From the NCBI GenBank assembly GCA_001314655.1, contig LJSF01000001.1, positions 62,001 through 126,000 on the forward strand: a stretch of 64,000 nucleotides of DNA. Direction: 5' to 3'. The DNA is from Rhodobacteraceae bacterium HLUCCA08. GTDB lineage: Bacteria > Pseudomonadota > Alphaproteobacteria > Rhodobacterales > Rhodobacteraceae. The notes under the pieces are model-generated. The model searched no databases and was not told where the DNA came from. It saw only the letters and a list, made by a program, of their open reading frames with translations. Below, piece by piece: positions 1-8,964 of the stretch (within the stretch, counting starts at the first letter, position 1; each line of letters starts with the position of its first letter). A program made the translations under genes and the position numbers.

Positions 1-1
1 T

Positions 2-1624
2 GACGCGGCGCTGGCGGTGCTGTCGAACCCGGCGCCCTGGACCATCGCGGGGATGTTCATCGTGATGGGTGCGCTGGTGCGCACCGGCGCGCTGGAGGCG
101 CTGACCCAGCAGGCCGGGCGCTGGGCGAAAAGCCATCCGCGCACCGCCATCGCGGCGCTGATCGCCTTTGTCATCGTGGCCTCGGCCATCGTGTCGAACA
201 CGCCGGTCGTGGTGGTGATGATCCCGGTCTTCGTGCAGATCGCCCGGACGCTGGACATGCCGGCCTCCAAGCTGCTGATCCCGCTGAGCTATGCCGCGAT
301 CATGGGCGGCACGCTGACGCTGATCGGCACCTCGACCAACCTGCTGGTCGACGGTGTCGCCCGATCGAACGGGCTGGCGCCGTTCACGATCTTCGAGGTC
401 ACGCCGCTGGGGCTGATCGTGGTGGGCTGGGGCATGGTCTATCTGTGGCTGGTCGCGCCGCGGCTGCTGCCGGACCGGGCGAGCATGGCGAACCTGTTGT
501 CGGACCGCTCCAAGATGCGGTTCTTCACCGAGGCGGTGATCCCGCCCGACAGCAACCTGATCGGGCGCGAGGTGCTGGGCGTGCAGCTGTTCAAGCGCGA
601 CGGCGTGCGGCTGGTCGACGTGATCCGCGGCGATACCTCGCTGCGGCGTGACCTGCAGGGCGTGGTGCTGCAGGTCGGCGACCGGGTGGTGCTGCGCACC
701 GCGATGACCGAGCTTCTGAGCCTGCAGCGCAACAAGTCGCTCAGGCGGGTCGACCAGGTCAGCGCGGTCGAGACGACGACGGTCGAGACGCTGATCACCC
801 CGGGCTGCCGGATGGTGGGCCGGACCCTGGGCAGCCTGCGCTTGCGGCGGCGGTTCGGGGTCTATGTGCTGGCCATGCACCGGCGCAACCAGAATATCGG
901 CCGACAGCTGGACGACCTGGTGGTGCGGGTCGGCGACACGCTGCTGCTGGAAGGGGCGGCCGAGGATATTCACCGGCTCGCCTCCGAGATGGAGCTGGTC
1001 GATGTCTCGCACCCGTCGGGGCGGGCCTACCGCCGGGCCAAGGCGCCGATCGCGATCGGGGCGCTGCTGGGCATCGTCGGGCTGGCCGCCTTCGGCGTCG
1101 CGCCGATCCTGGTGCTGACGGTGATCGCGGTGGCGCTGGTGCTGGTCACCCGCTGCATCGACGCCGAAGAGGCGTTTTCCTTCATCGAGGGGCGTCTGCT
1201 GGCGCTGATCTTTTCCATGCTGGCGGTGGGGGCGGCGCTGCAGGCGACCGGCGCGGTCGAGATGATCGTGAACGCGATGGCGCCGCGGTTGATGGATCTG
1301 CCGCCGGTCCTGGTGATCTGGGCGATCTACCTGCTGACCAGCGTTCTGACCGAACTGGTCAGCAACAACGCGGTGGCGGTGGTGGTCACCCCGATCGCCA
1401 TCGGCATCGGCCAGGCGCTGGGCATCGATCCGCGACCCTTGGTGATCGCGGTGATGGTCGCGGCGTCGGCCAGTTTCGCCACGCCGATCGGCTACCAGAC
1501 CAATACGCTGGTCTACGGGCCGGGGGGCTACAAGTTCACCGATTTCCTCAAGGTCGGCATTCCGCTGAACCTGAGCATCGGGTTGCTGGCCTCGGCCGCG
1601 ATCCCGCTGATCTGGCCGTTGTGA
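2..1624 (+). CDS. SLC13/DASS-family permease with two TrkA-C (RCK-C) domains, 5' end missing
   Basis: The reading frame is open from the first bases of the window, so the gene starts upstream; 540 residues are visible. Hydrophobic segments at both ends flank two soluble modules (about residues 185-245 and 265-330) of the TrkA-C/RCK-C type, the second ending VGDTLLLEG. The membrane parts carry the paired SNT/SNN signatures (VSNTPVVVV and SNNAVAVVVTP) of the divalent-anion:Na+ symporter superfamily. The domain order N-membrane, 2x RCK-C, C-membrane is that of bacterial SLC13-like permeases of unknown or sulfate/dicarboxylate specificity. A GTG at 17 lies within this frame and is unlikely to be the true start. 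The stop overlaps the next start by 4 bp, suggesting co-transcription. Family is clear; substrate is not. Confidence 0.85.
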   Translation, partial: DAALAVLSNPAPWTIAGMFIVMGALVRTGALEALTQQAGRWAKSHPRTAIAALIAFVIVASAIVSNTPVVVVMIPVFVQIARTLDMPASKLLIPLSYAAIMGGTLTLIGTSTNLLVDGVARSNGLAPFTIFEVTPLGLIVVGWGMVYLWLVAPRLLPDRASMANLLSDRSKMRFFTEAVIPPDSNLIGREVLGVQLFKRDGVRLVDVIRGDTSLRRDLQGVVLQVGDRVVLRTAMTELLSLQRNKSLRRVDQVSAVETTTVETLITPGCRMVGRTLGSLRLRRRFGVYVLAMHRRNQNIGRQLDDLVVRVGDTLLLEGAAEDIHRLASEMELVDVSHPSGRAYRRAKAPIAIGALLGIVGLAAFGVAPILVLTVIAVALVLVTRCIDAEEAFSFIEGRLLALIFSMLAVGAALQATGAVEMIVNAMAPRLMDLPPVLVIWAIYLLTSVLTELVSNNAVAVVVTPIAIGIGQALGIDPRPLVIAVMVAASASFATPIGYQTNTLVYGPGGYKFTDFLKVGIPLNLSIGLLASAAIPLIWPL

Positions 1625-2508
1625 GGGGCGATCCGGCCTATCTGCGCGGTCTGACGATCACGCTGTTCGGGGTGCTGGTGATTTCGCCAGACACCCTGCT
1701 GATCCGGCTGATCGAGGCCGATCACTGGACCCAGCTGGCCTGGCGCGGCAGTCTGTCGGGGCTGGCGGTCCTGGTCGGGGCGGCGCTGGTGACGCGCGGC
1801 GCGGCGTTGCGCGACCTGGCCCGGCCCGGGGCGGCGGGGTTGGCGATGATCGTGGTCTATGCCGCCGGCAATATCGGCTTCGTCTATTCGGCGACCCATA
1901 CGCTGGTGGCCAACACGCTGTTCCTGCTGGCGACCTCTCCGGTCTTTGCCGCGCTGATCGCGGTCTTCGTTCTGCGCGAGCGGGTCGGGCTGCGGACGGT
2001 GCTGACCATCGCCGCGGTCCTGGTCGGGATCGCGGTGATCGCCAGCGGGTCGATGCGCGGCGGCGGCGGATCGCTGGCCGGCGATGCCGCGGCGCTGGTC
2101 GCGGCCCTGGCGCTGGCGGTGGCGTTCTCCATCGCGCGGCACCACCGGGCGCGGTCCATGGTGCCGTTCATCGGGCTGGGCGCGATGCTGGGCGCGGCGA
2201 TCTCGGCCGTCATGGCGCCGGGGCTGGCCCTGCCGCGCGAGGATTGGGTCTGGATGGGCCTGATGGGGCTGGTCGTGGTGCCGGTGGCCTTCGCCTGCCT
2301 GACCACCGGCCCGCGCTACCTGCCGGCGGCGGATGTCGGCCTGCTGATGCTGCTGGAGGCGGTCTTCGGCCCGCTGCTGGTCTGGTGGGTGCTGGGCGAG
2401 GATCCCGGCCCGCGCACCCTGTGGGGCGGCGCGATCGTGCTGGGCGCGCTGGTGGCGAGCAACCTCTGGGCGTTGCGCCGCAGCCGCCGCCGGGCGCGCG
2501 CATCCTAG
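1621..2508 (+). CDS. EamA/DMT-family permease
   Basis: A 295-residue, almost wholly hydrophobic protein with about ten membrane segments in two related halves, the usual size and shape of an EamA (drug/metabolite transporter) permease in the inner membrane. The C-terminal half has the typical glycine/alanine-rich helices and ends in an Arg-rich tail (RRSRRRARAS). The GTG start at 1621 overlaps the stop of the SLC13 permease by 4 bp (GTGA), so translation is probably coupled. Substrate cannot be read from the sequence; metabolite or amino-acid export is the family norm. Confidence 0.85.
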   Translation: MRGDPAYLRGLTITLFGVLVISPDTLLIRLIEADHWTQLAWRGSLSGLAVLVGAALVTRGAALRDLARPGAAGLAMIVVYAAGNIGFVYSATHTLVANTLFLLATSPVFAALIAVFVLRERVGLRTVLTIAAVLVGIAVIASGSMRGGGGSLAGDAAALVAALALAVAFSIARHHRARSMVPFIGLGAMLGAAISAVMAPGLALPREDWVWMGLMGLVVVPVAFACLTTGPRYLPAADVGLLMLLEAVFGPLLVWWVLGEDPGPRTLWGGAIVLGALVASNLWALRRSRRRARAS

Positions 2509-2526
2509 GCCGGGCCCCGGGCGCGT

Positions 2527-3261
2527 TCAGCCGTAGCGCTGCACGAAATTGCGCAGGATGCCTTCGGGTGCGGTGACGTCGGCCGCCCGGCACATGGCCA
2601 CCAGGTCCTGCGCGGTTTCGGGCGGAAAATAACCGTAGTCGCGGTAGATCCTTATCCGGGTCTCGAACCCGTCGGCATCGGCCTCGGGGTGGAACTGGGT
2701 CGCATAGACGTTGCGGCCATGGCGGATCATCTGGAACGGGCAGGGGCCGCTTTCGACCAGGTGCACGCAGCCCGGCGGCAGGGCCTGGACCGCCTCCTTG
2801 TGGCCGACGAAGGCGTCGAAGCGTGCGGGCAGGCCGGCCAGCAGCGGATCGGCCGCGCCCTCTGGGGTCAGGGCGCAGGGCGAGGTGCCGACCGGTTCGC
2901 CGTATCGCGCCTTGGACACGGTGCCGCCCAGGTGATGGGCCAGGATGCCGATCCCGTAGCAGCAGCCCAGGAAGGGCAGGTCGTCGGCCACGGCGCGGGC
3001 CAGCAGGCGGAAACAGGCCGCCTCCATCCGCGCATCGAGCGGTGACTTGGTTTCGGCCGGGTCGCTGACGCAGCCCGGGCCGCCGCCGACGATGGTGCCG
3101 GCGTAATCGGCCGGATCGAGCGCCTCGGGCGGGTCGCCCTGGTCCAGGCGGATGCGGTGGACGTCGCCTTCCGTCAGGCCGCCCTTGGCCAGGATCGCGG
3201 CGAATTCGTCGTCGCTGGCGTCGGTTTCCGGGCGCAGCTGGAGGATCAGGAATGTCTTCAT
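2527..3261 (-). CDS. Class I glutamine amidotransferase-like protein (GATase1)
   Basis: 244 residues with a GMP-synthase-type GATase1 fold. The nucleophile elbow reads LGCCYGIGIL (about residues 98-107), with the catalytic Cys in the G-x-C-x-G position, and the His of the triad is in QFHPEAD near residue 193. Stand-alone proteins of this size are annotated as GuaA-like amidotransferases with no fixed partner; they may hydrolyse glutamine or gamma-glutamyl compounds. It is convergent with the EamA permease (18 bp apart) and divergent from yebC. The usual Q after the elbow glycine (GxCxGxQ) is replaced by I, so strict glutaminase activity is uncertain. Confidence 0.8.
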   Translation of the reverse strand: MKTFLILQLRPETDASDDEFAAILAKGGLTEGDVHRIRLDQGDPPEALDPADYAGTIVGGGPGCVSDPAETKSPLDARMEAACFRLLARAVADDLPFLGCCYGIGILAHHLGGTVSKARYGEPVGTSPCALTPEGAADPLLAGLPARFDAFVGHKEAVQALPPGCVHLVESGPCPFQMIRHGRNVYATQFHPEADADGFETRIRIYRDYGYFPPETAQDLVAMCRAADVTAPEGILRNFVQRYG

Positions 3262-3312
3262 GGCCTTCGCTTAGCGCGCGCGCCCCGACTTGGCCAGATC
3301 GCAAGCCGCGTA

Positions 3313-3342
3313 TTGCCCCGGCCCCGCCCGCTGGCCTATAGG
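3313..3342 (+). promoter_or_regulatory. Candidate sigma70 promoter for yebC
   Basis: TTGCCC (3313-3318) and TATAGG (3337-3342) are separated by 18 bp, 33 bp before the yebC ATG. The -10 plus downstream GGGACGGC nearly repeats the one before tRNA-His (CATAGGGACGG), which supports a shared promoter style. Read by eye; no transcription-start data. Confidence 0.45.
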
Positions 3343-3374
3343 GACGGCTGAACCAGGCAAGCGCGAGGACGACA

Positions 3375-4124
3375 ATGGCCGGCCATTCCAAATGGGCGAA
3401 TATCCAGCACCGCAAGGGGCGCCAGGACGCGGCCCGCTCCAAGCTTTTCTCCAAGCTCGCCAAGGAAATCACCGTGGCGGCCAAGATGGGCGATCCGGAC
3501 CCGGACAAGAACCCGCGCCTGCGGCTGGCGGTCAAGGAGGCCAAGTCGCAATCGGTGCCCAAGGACGTGATCGAGCGGGCGATCAAGAAATCCCAGGGCG
3601 GCGATGCCGACACCTACGAGGAAATCCGCTACGAGGGCTATGCCGCGGGCGGCGTGGCGGTGATCGTCGAGGCGATGACCGACAATCGCAACCGCACCGC
3701 CAGCACGGTGCGGTCGACCTTCGGCAAACATGGCGGCAACCTGGGCGAAACCGGGTCGGTCGGCTTCATGTTCGAACGCAAGGGCCAGATCATGTATCCG
3801 GTCGAGGCCGGCGATGCCGACACCGTGATGATGGCGGCGATCGAGGCCGGGGCGGAGGATTGCGAAAGCTCGGAAGAGGGCCACGTGATCATCTGCGCCG
3901 ATACCGATCTGAACGAGGTGTCGACCGCGCTGGAGGGGACCTTGGGCGAGGCCGCCTCGACCCGGCTGATCTGGCAGCCGCAGACCACCGCGCCGGTGGA
4001 CCTGGAGGGGCTGCAGAAGGTGATGAAACTGGTCGAGGCGCTGGAGGATGACGACGACATCCAGAACGTGACGACCAATTTCGAGGCCCCGGACGAGGTG
4101 ATGGACGCCTACGCCGCCGGCTGA
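3375..4124 (+). CDS. yebC: YebC/PmpR/TACO1-family protein
   Basis: 249 residues, the normal length for the family. It opens with the hallmark [15 protein letters not shown] and continues with the three-domain YebC pattern, including [14 protein letters not shown] and an acidic C-terminus ([15 protein letters not shown]). Family members bind DNA as regulators (PmpR) or act in translation; TACO1 and recent bacterial work link them to relief of ribosome stalling at proline-rich stretches. A strong terminator follows, and a promoter candidate precedes it, so it looks monocistronic here, whereas in many genomes it lies next to ruvC. Confidence 0.95.
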   Translation: MAGHSKWANIQHRKGRQDAARSKLFSKLAKEITVAAKMGDPDPDKNPRLRLAVKEAKSQSVPKDVIERAIKKSQGGDADTYEEIRYEGYAAGGVAVIVEAMTDNRNRTASTVRSTFGKHGGNLGETGSVGFMFERKGQIMYPVEAGDADTVMMAAIEAGAEDCESSEEGHVIICADTDLNEVSTALEGTLGEAASTRLIWQPQTTAPVDLEGLQKVMKLVEALEDDDDIQNVTTNFEAPDEVMDAYAAG

Positions 4125-4146
4125 TCCGGGCCTGTTGCCATATTGT

Positions 4147-4188
4147 GAAGGCCGCGACGCCGGGGGCGCCGCGGCCTTCGCCGTTTTC
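4147..4188 (+). terminator. Rho-independent terminator after yebC
   Basis: A GAAGGCCGCG arm (4147-4156) pairs perfectly with CGCGGCCTTC (4170-4179), extended inwards by further GC pairs, and is followed by CGCCGTTTTC. It lies between convergent yebC and argP and could serve both strands. Confidence 0.75.
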
Positions 4189-4229
4189 TGGTGCGGGGTG
4201 GCGGGCGGCGGCGCGGGGGTCGGTCGCGG

Positions 4230-5117
4230 CTATGCCGCGGGGGTCACGAGCGTCGCCCGGGCCTGGTCCAGAAGGGCGCGGCTGAGCGGCGCGAGGGCCG
4301 GTTTCGCAAGCCGTGCGACCTGCCAGAAGAGCGGGGTCACCACCGGGTCGGGGTCGAGCAGCGCGAGGGTGCCGGCCCGAAGCTCGGCCTTGAGCGTCGC
4401 GGTCGGGTTCATGCCCCAACCGAGGCCGAGGCGGATCGCCGTCGTGATCTCGGTCGTCGAGGGCAGGTAGTGGGTCGGCAGTGCTACGGGGCGGCCGGCG
4501 ATGCGGGTGGCCCAGCGCGATTGCAGCGCGTCCTTGCGGTTGAAGGTCAGGGCCGGGGCGCGTTCCAGGGCGGCGGCGGTGGGGCCGTCGGGAAAATGGC
4601 GGGCGATGAAATCGGGCCGGGCGACGACGCTGTAGGCCAGCCCGCCCAGCGGGGTCGCGTCGCAGCCCTGGACCGGGGCCGCGCGGGCGGTGACGGCGGC
4701 CGAAACCGCGCCGTCGCGCAGCCAGGCGTCGGAATGGTCCTGGTCGTCGATCACGAAATCGAAGAGCACGCCCGGCACCGCGGCAAAGCCGGGCAGGGCC
4801 CAGGCGGCCAGGCTGTCGGCATTGACCGCGATGCGCAGCAGGCCGGGGCTGTCCATCGGGCCCAGAACCTCTGCCAGCCCGGCTTCGAGCGCGCGCAATT
4901 CGCCCAGGTGACGCACGAGGCGGGCGCCCAGCGGCGTGGGTTCGGCCGGGCTTTGCCGGCGCACCAGCGTGGCGCCCAGGCGGTTCTCAAGCCCGCGCAG
5001 GCGCTGAGAGACCGCGCCGGTGGTGACGTGCAGTCGGGCGGCGGCGCGCTCGAAGGAACCGGTTTCGACGATTGCGGCCAGGGCTTCGAGGGCGGGGTAG
5101 TCGCTTGTCTTCAGCAT
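4230..5117 (-). CDS. argP: LysR-type regulator, ArgP/LysG family
   Basis: 295 residues from the ATG at 5117. The N-terminal winged helix has the ArgP-type pattern (DYPALEALAAIVETGSFERA, then TGAVSQRLRGLENRLG), followed by a two-lobe ligand-binding domain. Known homologues sense lysine/arginine and activate a divergently transcribed basic-amino-acid exporter. That is the arrangement here: a LysE-family exporter begins 63 bp away on the other strand. The open frame continues upstream across the divergent gene, but that extension is shadow sequence and ATG 5117 matches the family N-terminus. The effector in this organism is inferred. Confidence 0.85.
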   Translation of the reverse strand: MLKTSDYPALEALAAIVETGSFERAAARLHVTTGAVSQRLRGLENRLGATLVRRQSPAEPTPLGARLVRHLGELRALEAGLAEVLGPMDSPGLLRIAVNADSLAAWALPGFAAVPGVLFDFVIDDQDHSDAWLRDGAVSAAVTARAAPVQGCDATPLGGLAYSVVARPDFIARHFPDGPTAAALERAPALTFNRKDALQSRWATRIAGRPVALPTHYLPSTTEITTAIRLGLGWGMNPTATLKAELRAGTLALLDPDPVVTPLFWQVARLAKPALAPLSRALLDQARATLVTPAA

Positions 5118-5180
5118 GGCTGAACAGATCACAGAATCTTTAGCTGGAGTCGATGGGCGATCCGGTCCAGACCGGCGCCC

Positions 5181-5786
5181 ATGCTGAGCGCCTTCACCAC
5201 CGCCTATGGCCTGGCCTTTTCCCTGATCCTGGCGATCGGGGCGCAGAACGCCTTTCTGCTGCGCCAGGGGCTGCGGCGCGAACATGTCCTGCCGCTGGTG
5301 CTGTTCTGCGGCATCTCGGATGCGCTGCTGATCGGGGTCGGCGTGTTCGGCTTCGCGGCGCTGACCGCCTGGGTGCCGGCGCTGGCCCCGGTGATGATCT
5401 GGGCCGGTGCGGCCTTTCTGCTGGTCTATGGCGGGCTGAGCTTCCGGCGCGCCTGGCGGGGCGGCGAACACCTGGACCCGGCCTCGGGCGGGGGGGTATC
5501 GCTGCGCGCGGCGCTGCTGGTCTGCGTGGTGATCACCTGGGGCAACCCGCATGTCTACCTGGACACGGTGCTGCTGATCGGCTCGGTCGCCACGCGGTTC
5601 CCCGAGGACCGGGCGGCATTCTGGGCCGGCGGCAGCCTGGCCTCGCTTTCGTTCTTTGCCACGCTGGGCTATGGCGCCCGCCTGCTGGCGCCGGTGATGG
5701 CCCGGCCCGGCGCCTGGCGGGTGCTGGAGGCGATCATCGGCGCCGTCATGTGGGCGATCGCGGCCAAGCTGCTGCTGGGGCAATGA
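5181..5786 (+). CDS. argO: LysE/ArgO-family basic amino-acid exporter
   Basis: 201 residues with about six membrane helices. Family signatures are IGAQNAFLLRQGL near the N-terminus and WGNPHVYLDTVLLIGS in the middle, both characteristic of LysE/ArgO exporters. These inner-membrane proteins expel excess lysine and arginine. It is divergent from the ArgP-type regulator; the 63-bp spacer (5118-5180) should carry the operator and both promoters. Lysine versus arginine preference cannot be judged. Confidence 0.88.
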   Translation: MLSAFTTAYGLAFSLILAIGAQNAFLLRQGLRREHVLPLVLFCGISDALLIGVGVFGFAALTAWVPALAPVMIWAGAAFLLVYGGLSFRRAWRGGEHLDPASGGGVSLRAALLVCVVITWGNPHVYLDTVLLIGSVATRFPEDRAAFWAGGSLASLSFFATLGYGARLLAPVMARPGAWRVLEAIIGAVMWAIAAKLLLGQ

Positions 5787-5789
5787 CGC

Positions 5790-5874
5790 CCGGTTTCTTT
5801 GGGTCGGAACTGTCCCGGGGGGGAGTCGCCATTGGCGACGGAGGCAGCGCCCCCCGACCCCCTTGCCCCCGGCG
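5790..5874 (+). repeat. Dispersed GC-rich palindromic repeat, copy 1
   Basis: Contains GGGGGGGAGTCGCCATTGGC, GACGGAGGCAGCGCCCCCC and CCCCTTGCCCCC. It is the inverse of the element at 6814-6894, and the two copies flank the EamA gene at 5899-6792. A more diverged relative is at 25369-25448. The internal GTCGCC/GGCGAC dyad could form a hairpin and may act as a terminator. Rhodobacteraceae genomes are known to hold many intergenic elements of this look, but that recognition is from memory. Confidence 0.6.
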
Positions 5875-5898
5875 GGTCGATCGGGTCATGTCGCGGCC

Positions 5899-6792
5899 AT
5901 GACCCGCCACAACCCGGCTCTCGGTATCTTCTGGATGGTCGTCACCGGGCTCTGTTTCGTGGCGGTGACGGCGCTGGTGAAACATGTGGGCGATGACATC
6001 CCCGCCGCCCAATCGGCCTTTTTGCGCTATGCGCTGGGGCTCGTGTTCCTGGTGCCGATGATTCGGCCGATCCTTCGGGCGCGGTTGACGGCGCGGCAGT
6101 TGCGGATCTTCGGCGCGCGCGGGGTGCTGCACACGATCGGCGTGGTGCTGTGGTTCTATGCCATGACCCGGATCCCGATCGCCGAGGTGACGGCGATGAA
6201 CTATCTCAGCCCGGTCTATGTCACCATCGCCGCGGCCCTGTTCATGGGCGAGGACCTGCCGCCGCGGCGGCTGGCGGCGGTGGTCGCGGCGCTGGTGGGA
6301 GCGCTGATCATCCTGCGGCCGGGGCTGCGCGAACTGAATGCCGGGCATGTGGCGATGCTGTTCACCGCCATCGGCTTTGCCGGGTCCTACCTGATGGCCA
6401 AGCTGCTGTCGGGCGAGGTCAGCGCGGCGGTGGTCGTCGGCATGCTGTCGATCACCGTGACGATCGGTCTGGCGCCGCTGGCGGCGCTGAACTGGGTGAC
6501 GCCGACCCCGGCGCAACTGGGCTGGCTGTTCGCGGTCGCCTGTTTCGCCACGGCGGGGCATTACACGATGACCCTGGCCTTCGCCGCCGCACCGCTGACC
6601 GTGACCCAGCCAGTGACCTTCCTGCAGCTGGTCTGGGCCGTGGCGCTGGGGGCATTGGCCTTTGATGAGGCTGTGGATGGCTGGGTGATCCTGGGCGGCA
6701 CGGTGATCGTGGCGGCGGTGAGTTTCATCACCTGGCGCGAGGCGCGGGCGCGGCGGCTGGTGACGCCGCCGGTGCCGGCGACCAAGGGCTAG
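5899..6792 (+). CDS. EamA/DMT-family permease
   Basis: 297 residues from ATG 5899, ten predicted membrane helices and a duplicated EamA domain. The first half includes the family-typical PIAEVTAMNYLSPVYVTI and the second the matching PLTVTQPVTFLQLVWAV. Upstream in-frame codons would add a GC-rich, non-membrane extension, so 5899 is preferred. The gene stands alone between two inverted copies of a GC-rich repeat. Substrate unknown. Confidence 0.85.
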   Translation: MTRHNPALGIFWMVVTGLCFVAVTALVKHVGDDIPAAQSAFLRYALGLVFLVPMIRPILRARLTARQLRIFGARGVLHTIGVVLWFYAMTRIPIAEVTAMNYLSPVYVTIAAALFMGEDLPPRRLAAVVAALVGALIILRPGLRELNAGHVAMLFTAIGFAGSYLMAKLLSGEVSAAVVVGMLSITVTIGLAPLAALNWVTPTPAQLGWLFAVACFATAGHYTMTLAFAAAPLTVTQPVTFLQLVWAVALGALAFDEAVDGWVILGGTVIVAAVSFITWREARARRLVTPPVPATKG

Positions 6793-6813
6793 CGCCAGTC
6801 GGGGGCGGTGAAC

Positions 6814-6894
6814 GCCTGCGGCGGGCGGGGCCGGGGGCGCTGCCCCCCGTCGCCTGCGGCGACTCCCCCCGAGGTATTTTCGGGACAAAGGCAG
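6814..6894 (-). repeat. Dispersed GC-rich palindromic repeat, copy 2
   Basis: Core GGGGGCGCTGCCCCCCGTCG, then CCTGCGGCGACTCCCCCC and GAGGTATTTTCGGGACAAAG. It is the reverse complement, with substitutions, of copy 1 at 5790-5874. The GTCGCC-TGC-GGCGAC hairpin followed by an AT-rich tail would make it a plausible transcription terminator for the preceding permease gene. Confidence 0.6.
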
Positions 6895-6968
6895 CCGGAA
6901 CGGGCGATGCGACGGGCGATGTGATGGGCGACTCGACTCCGGGCCGGGGGGGCACGATATAGTGGGGC

Positions 6969-8924
6969 ATGAGCCTGCCCCCCGGTTTCCTGGATGAATT
7001 GCGCAACCGCCTGTCGATCGCCGATGTGGTCGGGCGCAAGGTGATGTGGGACAACCGCAAGTCCAACCCGGCCAAGGGCGACCTGTGGGCGCCATGCCCG
7101 TTCCACCAGGAAAAGACCGCGTCGTTCCACGTCGATGACCGCAAGGGCTATTACTATTGCTTCGGCTGCCACGCCAAGGGCGACGCGATTTCCTTTGTCC
7201 GCGAGACCGAGAACGTGGATTTCATGGAGGCCGTGAAGATCCTGGCCGGCGAGGCCGGGATGCCGATGCCCGAACGCGATCCGCAGGCGCAGCAGAAAGC
7301 CGACCGGCGGGCGCTGCTGGCCGAGGTGATGGAGCAGGCGGTGCAGTTTTTCCGCCTGCAGTTGAAGACCGGGCAGGGGGCGGCGGCGCGGGATTATCTG
7401 GCCGGCCGCGGCCTGGACGCGGCGGCGCTGGACCGCTGGGAGATCGGCTTTGCCCCGCCGGGCTGGTCGCACCTTTGGGAGCATCTGCGCGGCAAGGGCG
7501 TGGAGGCCGGGCTGATCGTAGATGCCGGCCTGGCGCGGAAAAGCGACAAGGGGCGCGACCCCTATGACGTGTTCCGCAACCGGATCATGTTCCCGATCCG
7601 CGATGCCCGGGGCCGGGCGATCGCCTTTGGCGGCCGGGCGATGGATCCGGATGACAACGCCAAATACCTCAACAGCCCCGAGACCGAGCTGTTCGACAAG
7701 TCGCGGGTGCTGTTCAACCACGGCCCGGCGCGCGAGGCCGCCGGCAAGAGCCAGCCGCTGATCGTGGCCGAGGGCTACATGGATGTGATCGCCCTGTCCG
7801 AGGCGGGCTTCGGTGCGGCCGTCGCGCCGCTGGGCACCGCGGTGACCGAGCACCATCTGGCGCTGCTGTGGCGCATGGCCGACGAACCGGTGATCACCCT
7901 GGACGGCGACACCGCGGGCCAGCGCGCGGCGATGCGGGTGATCGACCTGGCGCTGCCGCTGCTGGAGGCCGGCAAATCGCTGCGCTTTGCGATGATGCCC
8001 GAGGGGCTGGACCCCGACGACGTGCTGCGCCGGCAGGGCCGGGCCGCGCTGGAGGCGCTGATCGGCGCCGCGCGGCCGATGGTCGAACTGCTGTGGAGCC
8101 GCGAGACGGACGGGCGCAGTTTCGACAGCCCCGAACGGCGCGCGGCCCTGGACAAGGCGCTGCGCGACCGGATCGCGACGATCCGCGACGCCTCGATCCG
8201 GCATCATTATGGCGCGGCCATCAAGGAGATGCTCTGGCAGCTGTTCCGCCCCGGCCGGCCAGCGGGCGCGCGCCGCGCGGGCTGGCGGCCCCGCGGCCAG
8301 GTCCCGGTCGCGCCGCGGCCCGATACCCGCGCCTCGGCCCTGGCGGCGGGTCGGGCCGACGAGGAGACGATCCGCGAGGCGGTGATCCTGGCCGTGGTGA
8401 TCCGCAATCCCGGTATGCTGGCCGAATTCCTGCATGAAATCGAGACGCTGGAGTGCCGCGACCCGGCCCATGCGACGATCCGCGACGCGCTGCTGCGCTG
8501 TGATCCCGAGGCCGATCCGACCCCTGCGATCACCGGGGAAATCGGCCCGGCGCCTCTTGAAAAGCTGTTCTCTCAGCCCCACGTCGCGATTACGCCGGCG
8601 GTGCGCCGACCGGGCGATGCGGACAAGGCGCGTCTGTGCCTGGCCGAGGAACTGGCCAAGATGAAGGCCAGACGCGGCCATGAACACGAGATCGCCGAGG
8701 CGATCGAGGATCTGGCCTCGGACCTGGCAGACGAACGCCTGACCCGGCGCCTGGCCCAATCGACGGCCGCCATGCACCGTGCCGGGCAGCAACAGGAGGA
8801 TCGCACGGAATATGAGACCGGTCCGAATGGAGCCCGTATCAACCGCGACGAGCGCGACGCGCTGGACGCGCTCATGGACCGGATCGACTATGGACGGGGC
8901 GGACGCCGGCCCAAGGGGACCTGA
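6969..8924 (+). CDS. dnaG: DNA primase
   Basis: 651 residues. An N-terminal CHC2 zinc finger (CPFHQEKTASFHV with YYCFGCHAKGD, residues about 40-68) is followed by the catalytic core and TOPRIM motifs VAEGYMDVIAL (about residues 263-273) and LDGDTAGQRA (about 310-319), then a helicase-interaction C-terminus. It synthesises RNA primers for lagging-strand replication. rpoD follows 141 bp downstream in the same direction, as in the classical macromolecular-synthesis operon, but rpsU is absent. Two adjacent GANTC sites lie 30-40 bp before the start codon. Confidence 0.97.
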   Translation: MSLPPGFLDELRNRLSIADVVGRKVMWDNRKSNPAKGDLWAPCPFHQEKTASFHVDDRKGYYYCFGCHAKGDAISFVRETENVDFMEAVKILAGEAGMPMPERDPQAQQKADRRALLAEVMEQAVQFFRLQLKTGQGAAARDYLAGRGLDAAALDRWEIGFAPPGWSHLWEHLRGKGVEAGLIVDAGLARKSDKGRDPYDVFRNRIMFPIRDARGRAIAFGGRAMDPDDNAKYLNSPETELFDKSRVLFNHGPAREAAGKSQPLIVAEGYMDVIALSEAGFGAAVAPLGTAVTEHHLALLWRMADEPVITLDGDTAGQRAAMRVIDLALPLLEAGKSLRFAMMPEGLDPDDVLRRQGRAALEALIGAARPMVELLWSRETDGRSFDSPERRAALDKALRDRIATIRDASIRHHYGAAIKEMLWQLFRPGRPAGARRAGWRPRGQVPVAPRPDTRASALAAGRADEETIREAVILAVVIRNPGMLAEFLHEIETLECRDPAHATIRDALLRCDPEADPTPAITGEIGPAPLEKLFSQPHVAITPAVRRPGDADKARLCLAEELAKMKARRGHEHEIAEAIEDLASDLADERLTRRLAQSTAAMHRAGQQQEDRTEYETGPNGARINRDERDALDALMDRIDYGRGGRRPKGT

Positions 8925-8964
8925 AGCGCAACAGAGCCGTCGAAACAGGCCCGCCGGGCATTGC

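Noticed and set aside
4230-5783. N-terminally extended ArgP (517 codons)
   Set aside because: The extension is antisense to the exporter gene; ATG 5117 gives the standard LysR N-terminus.
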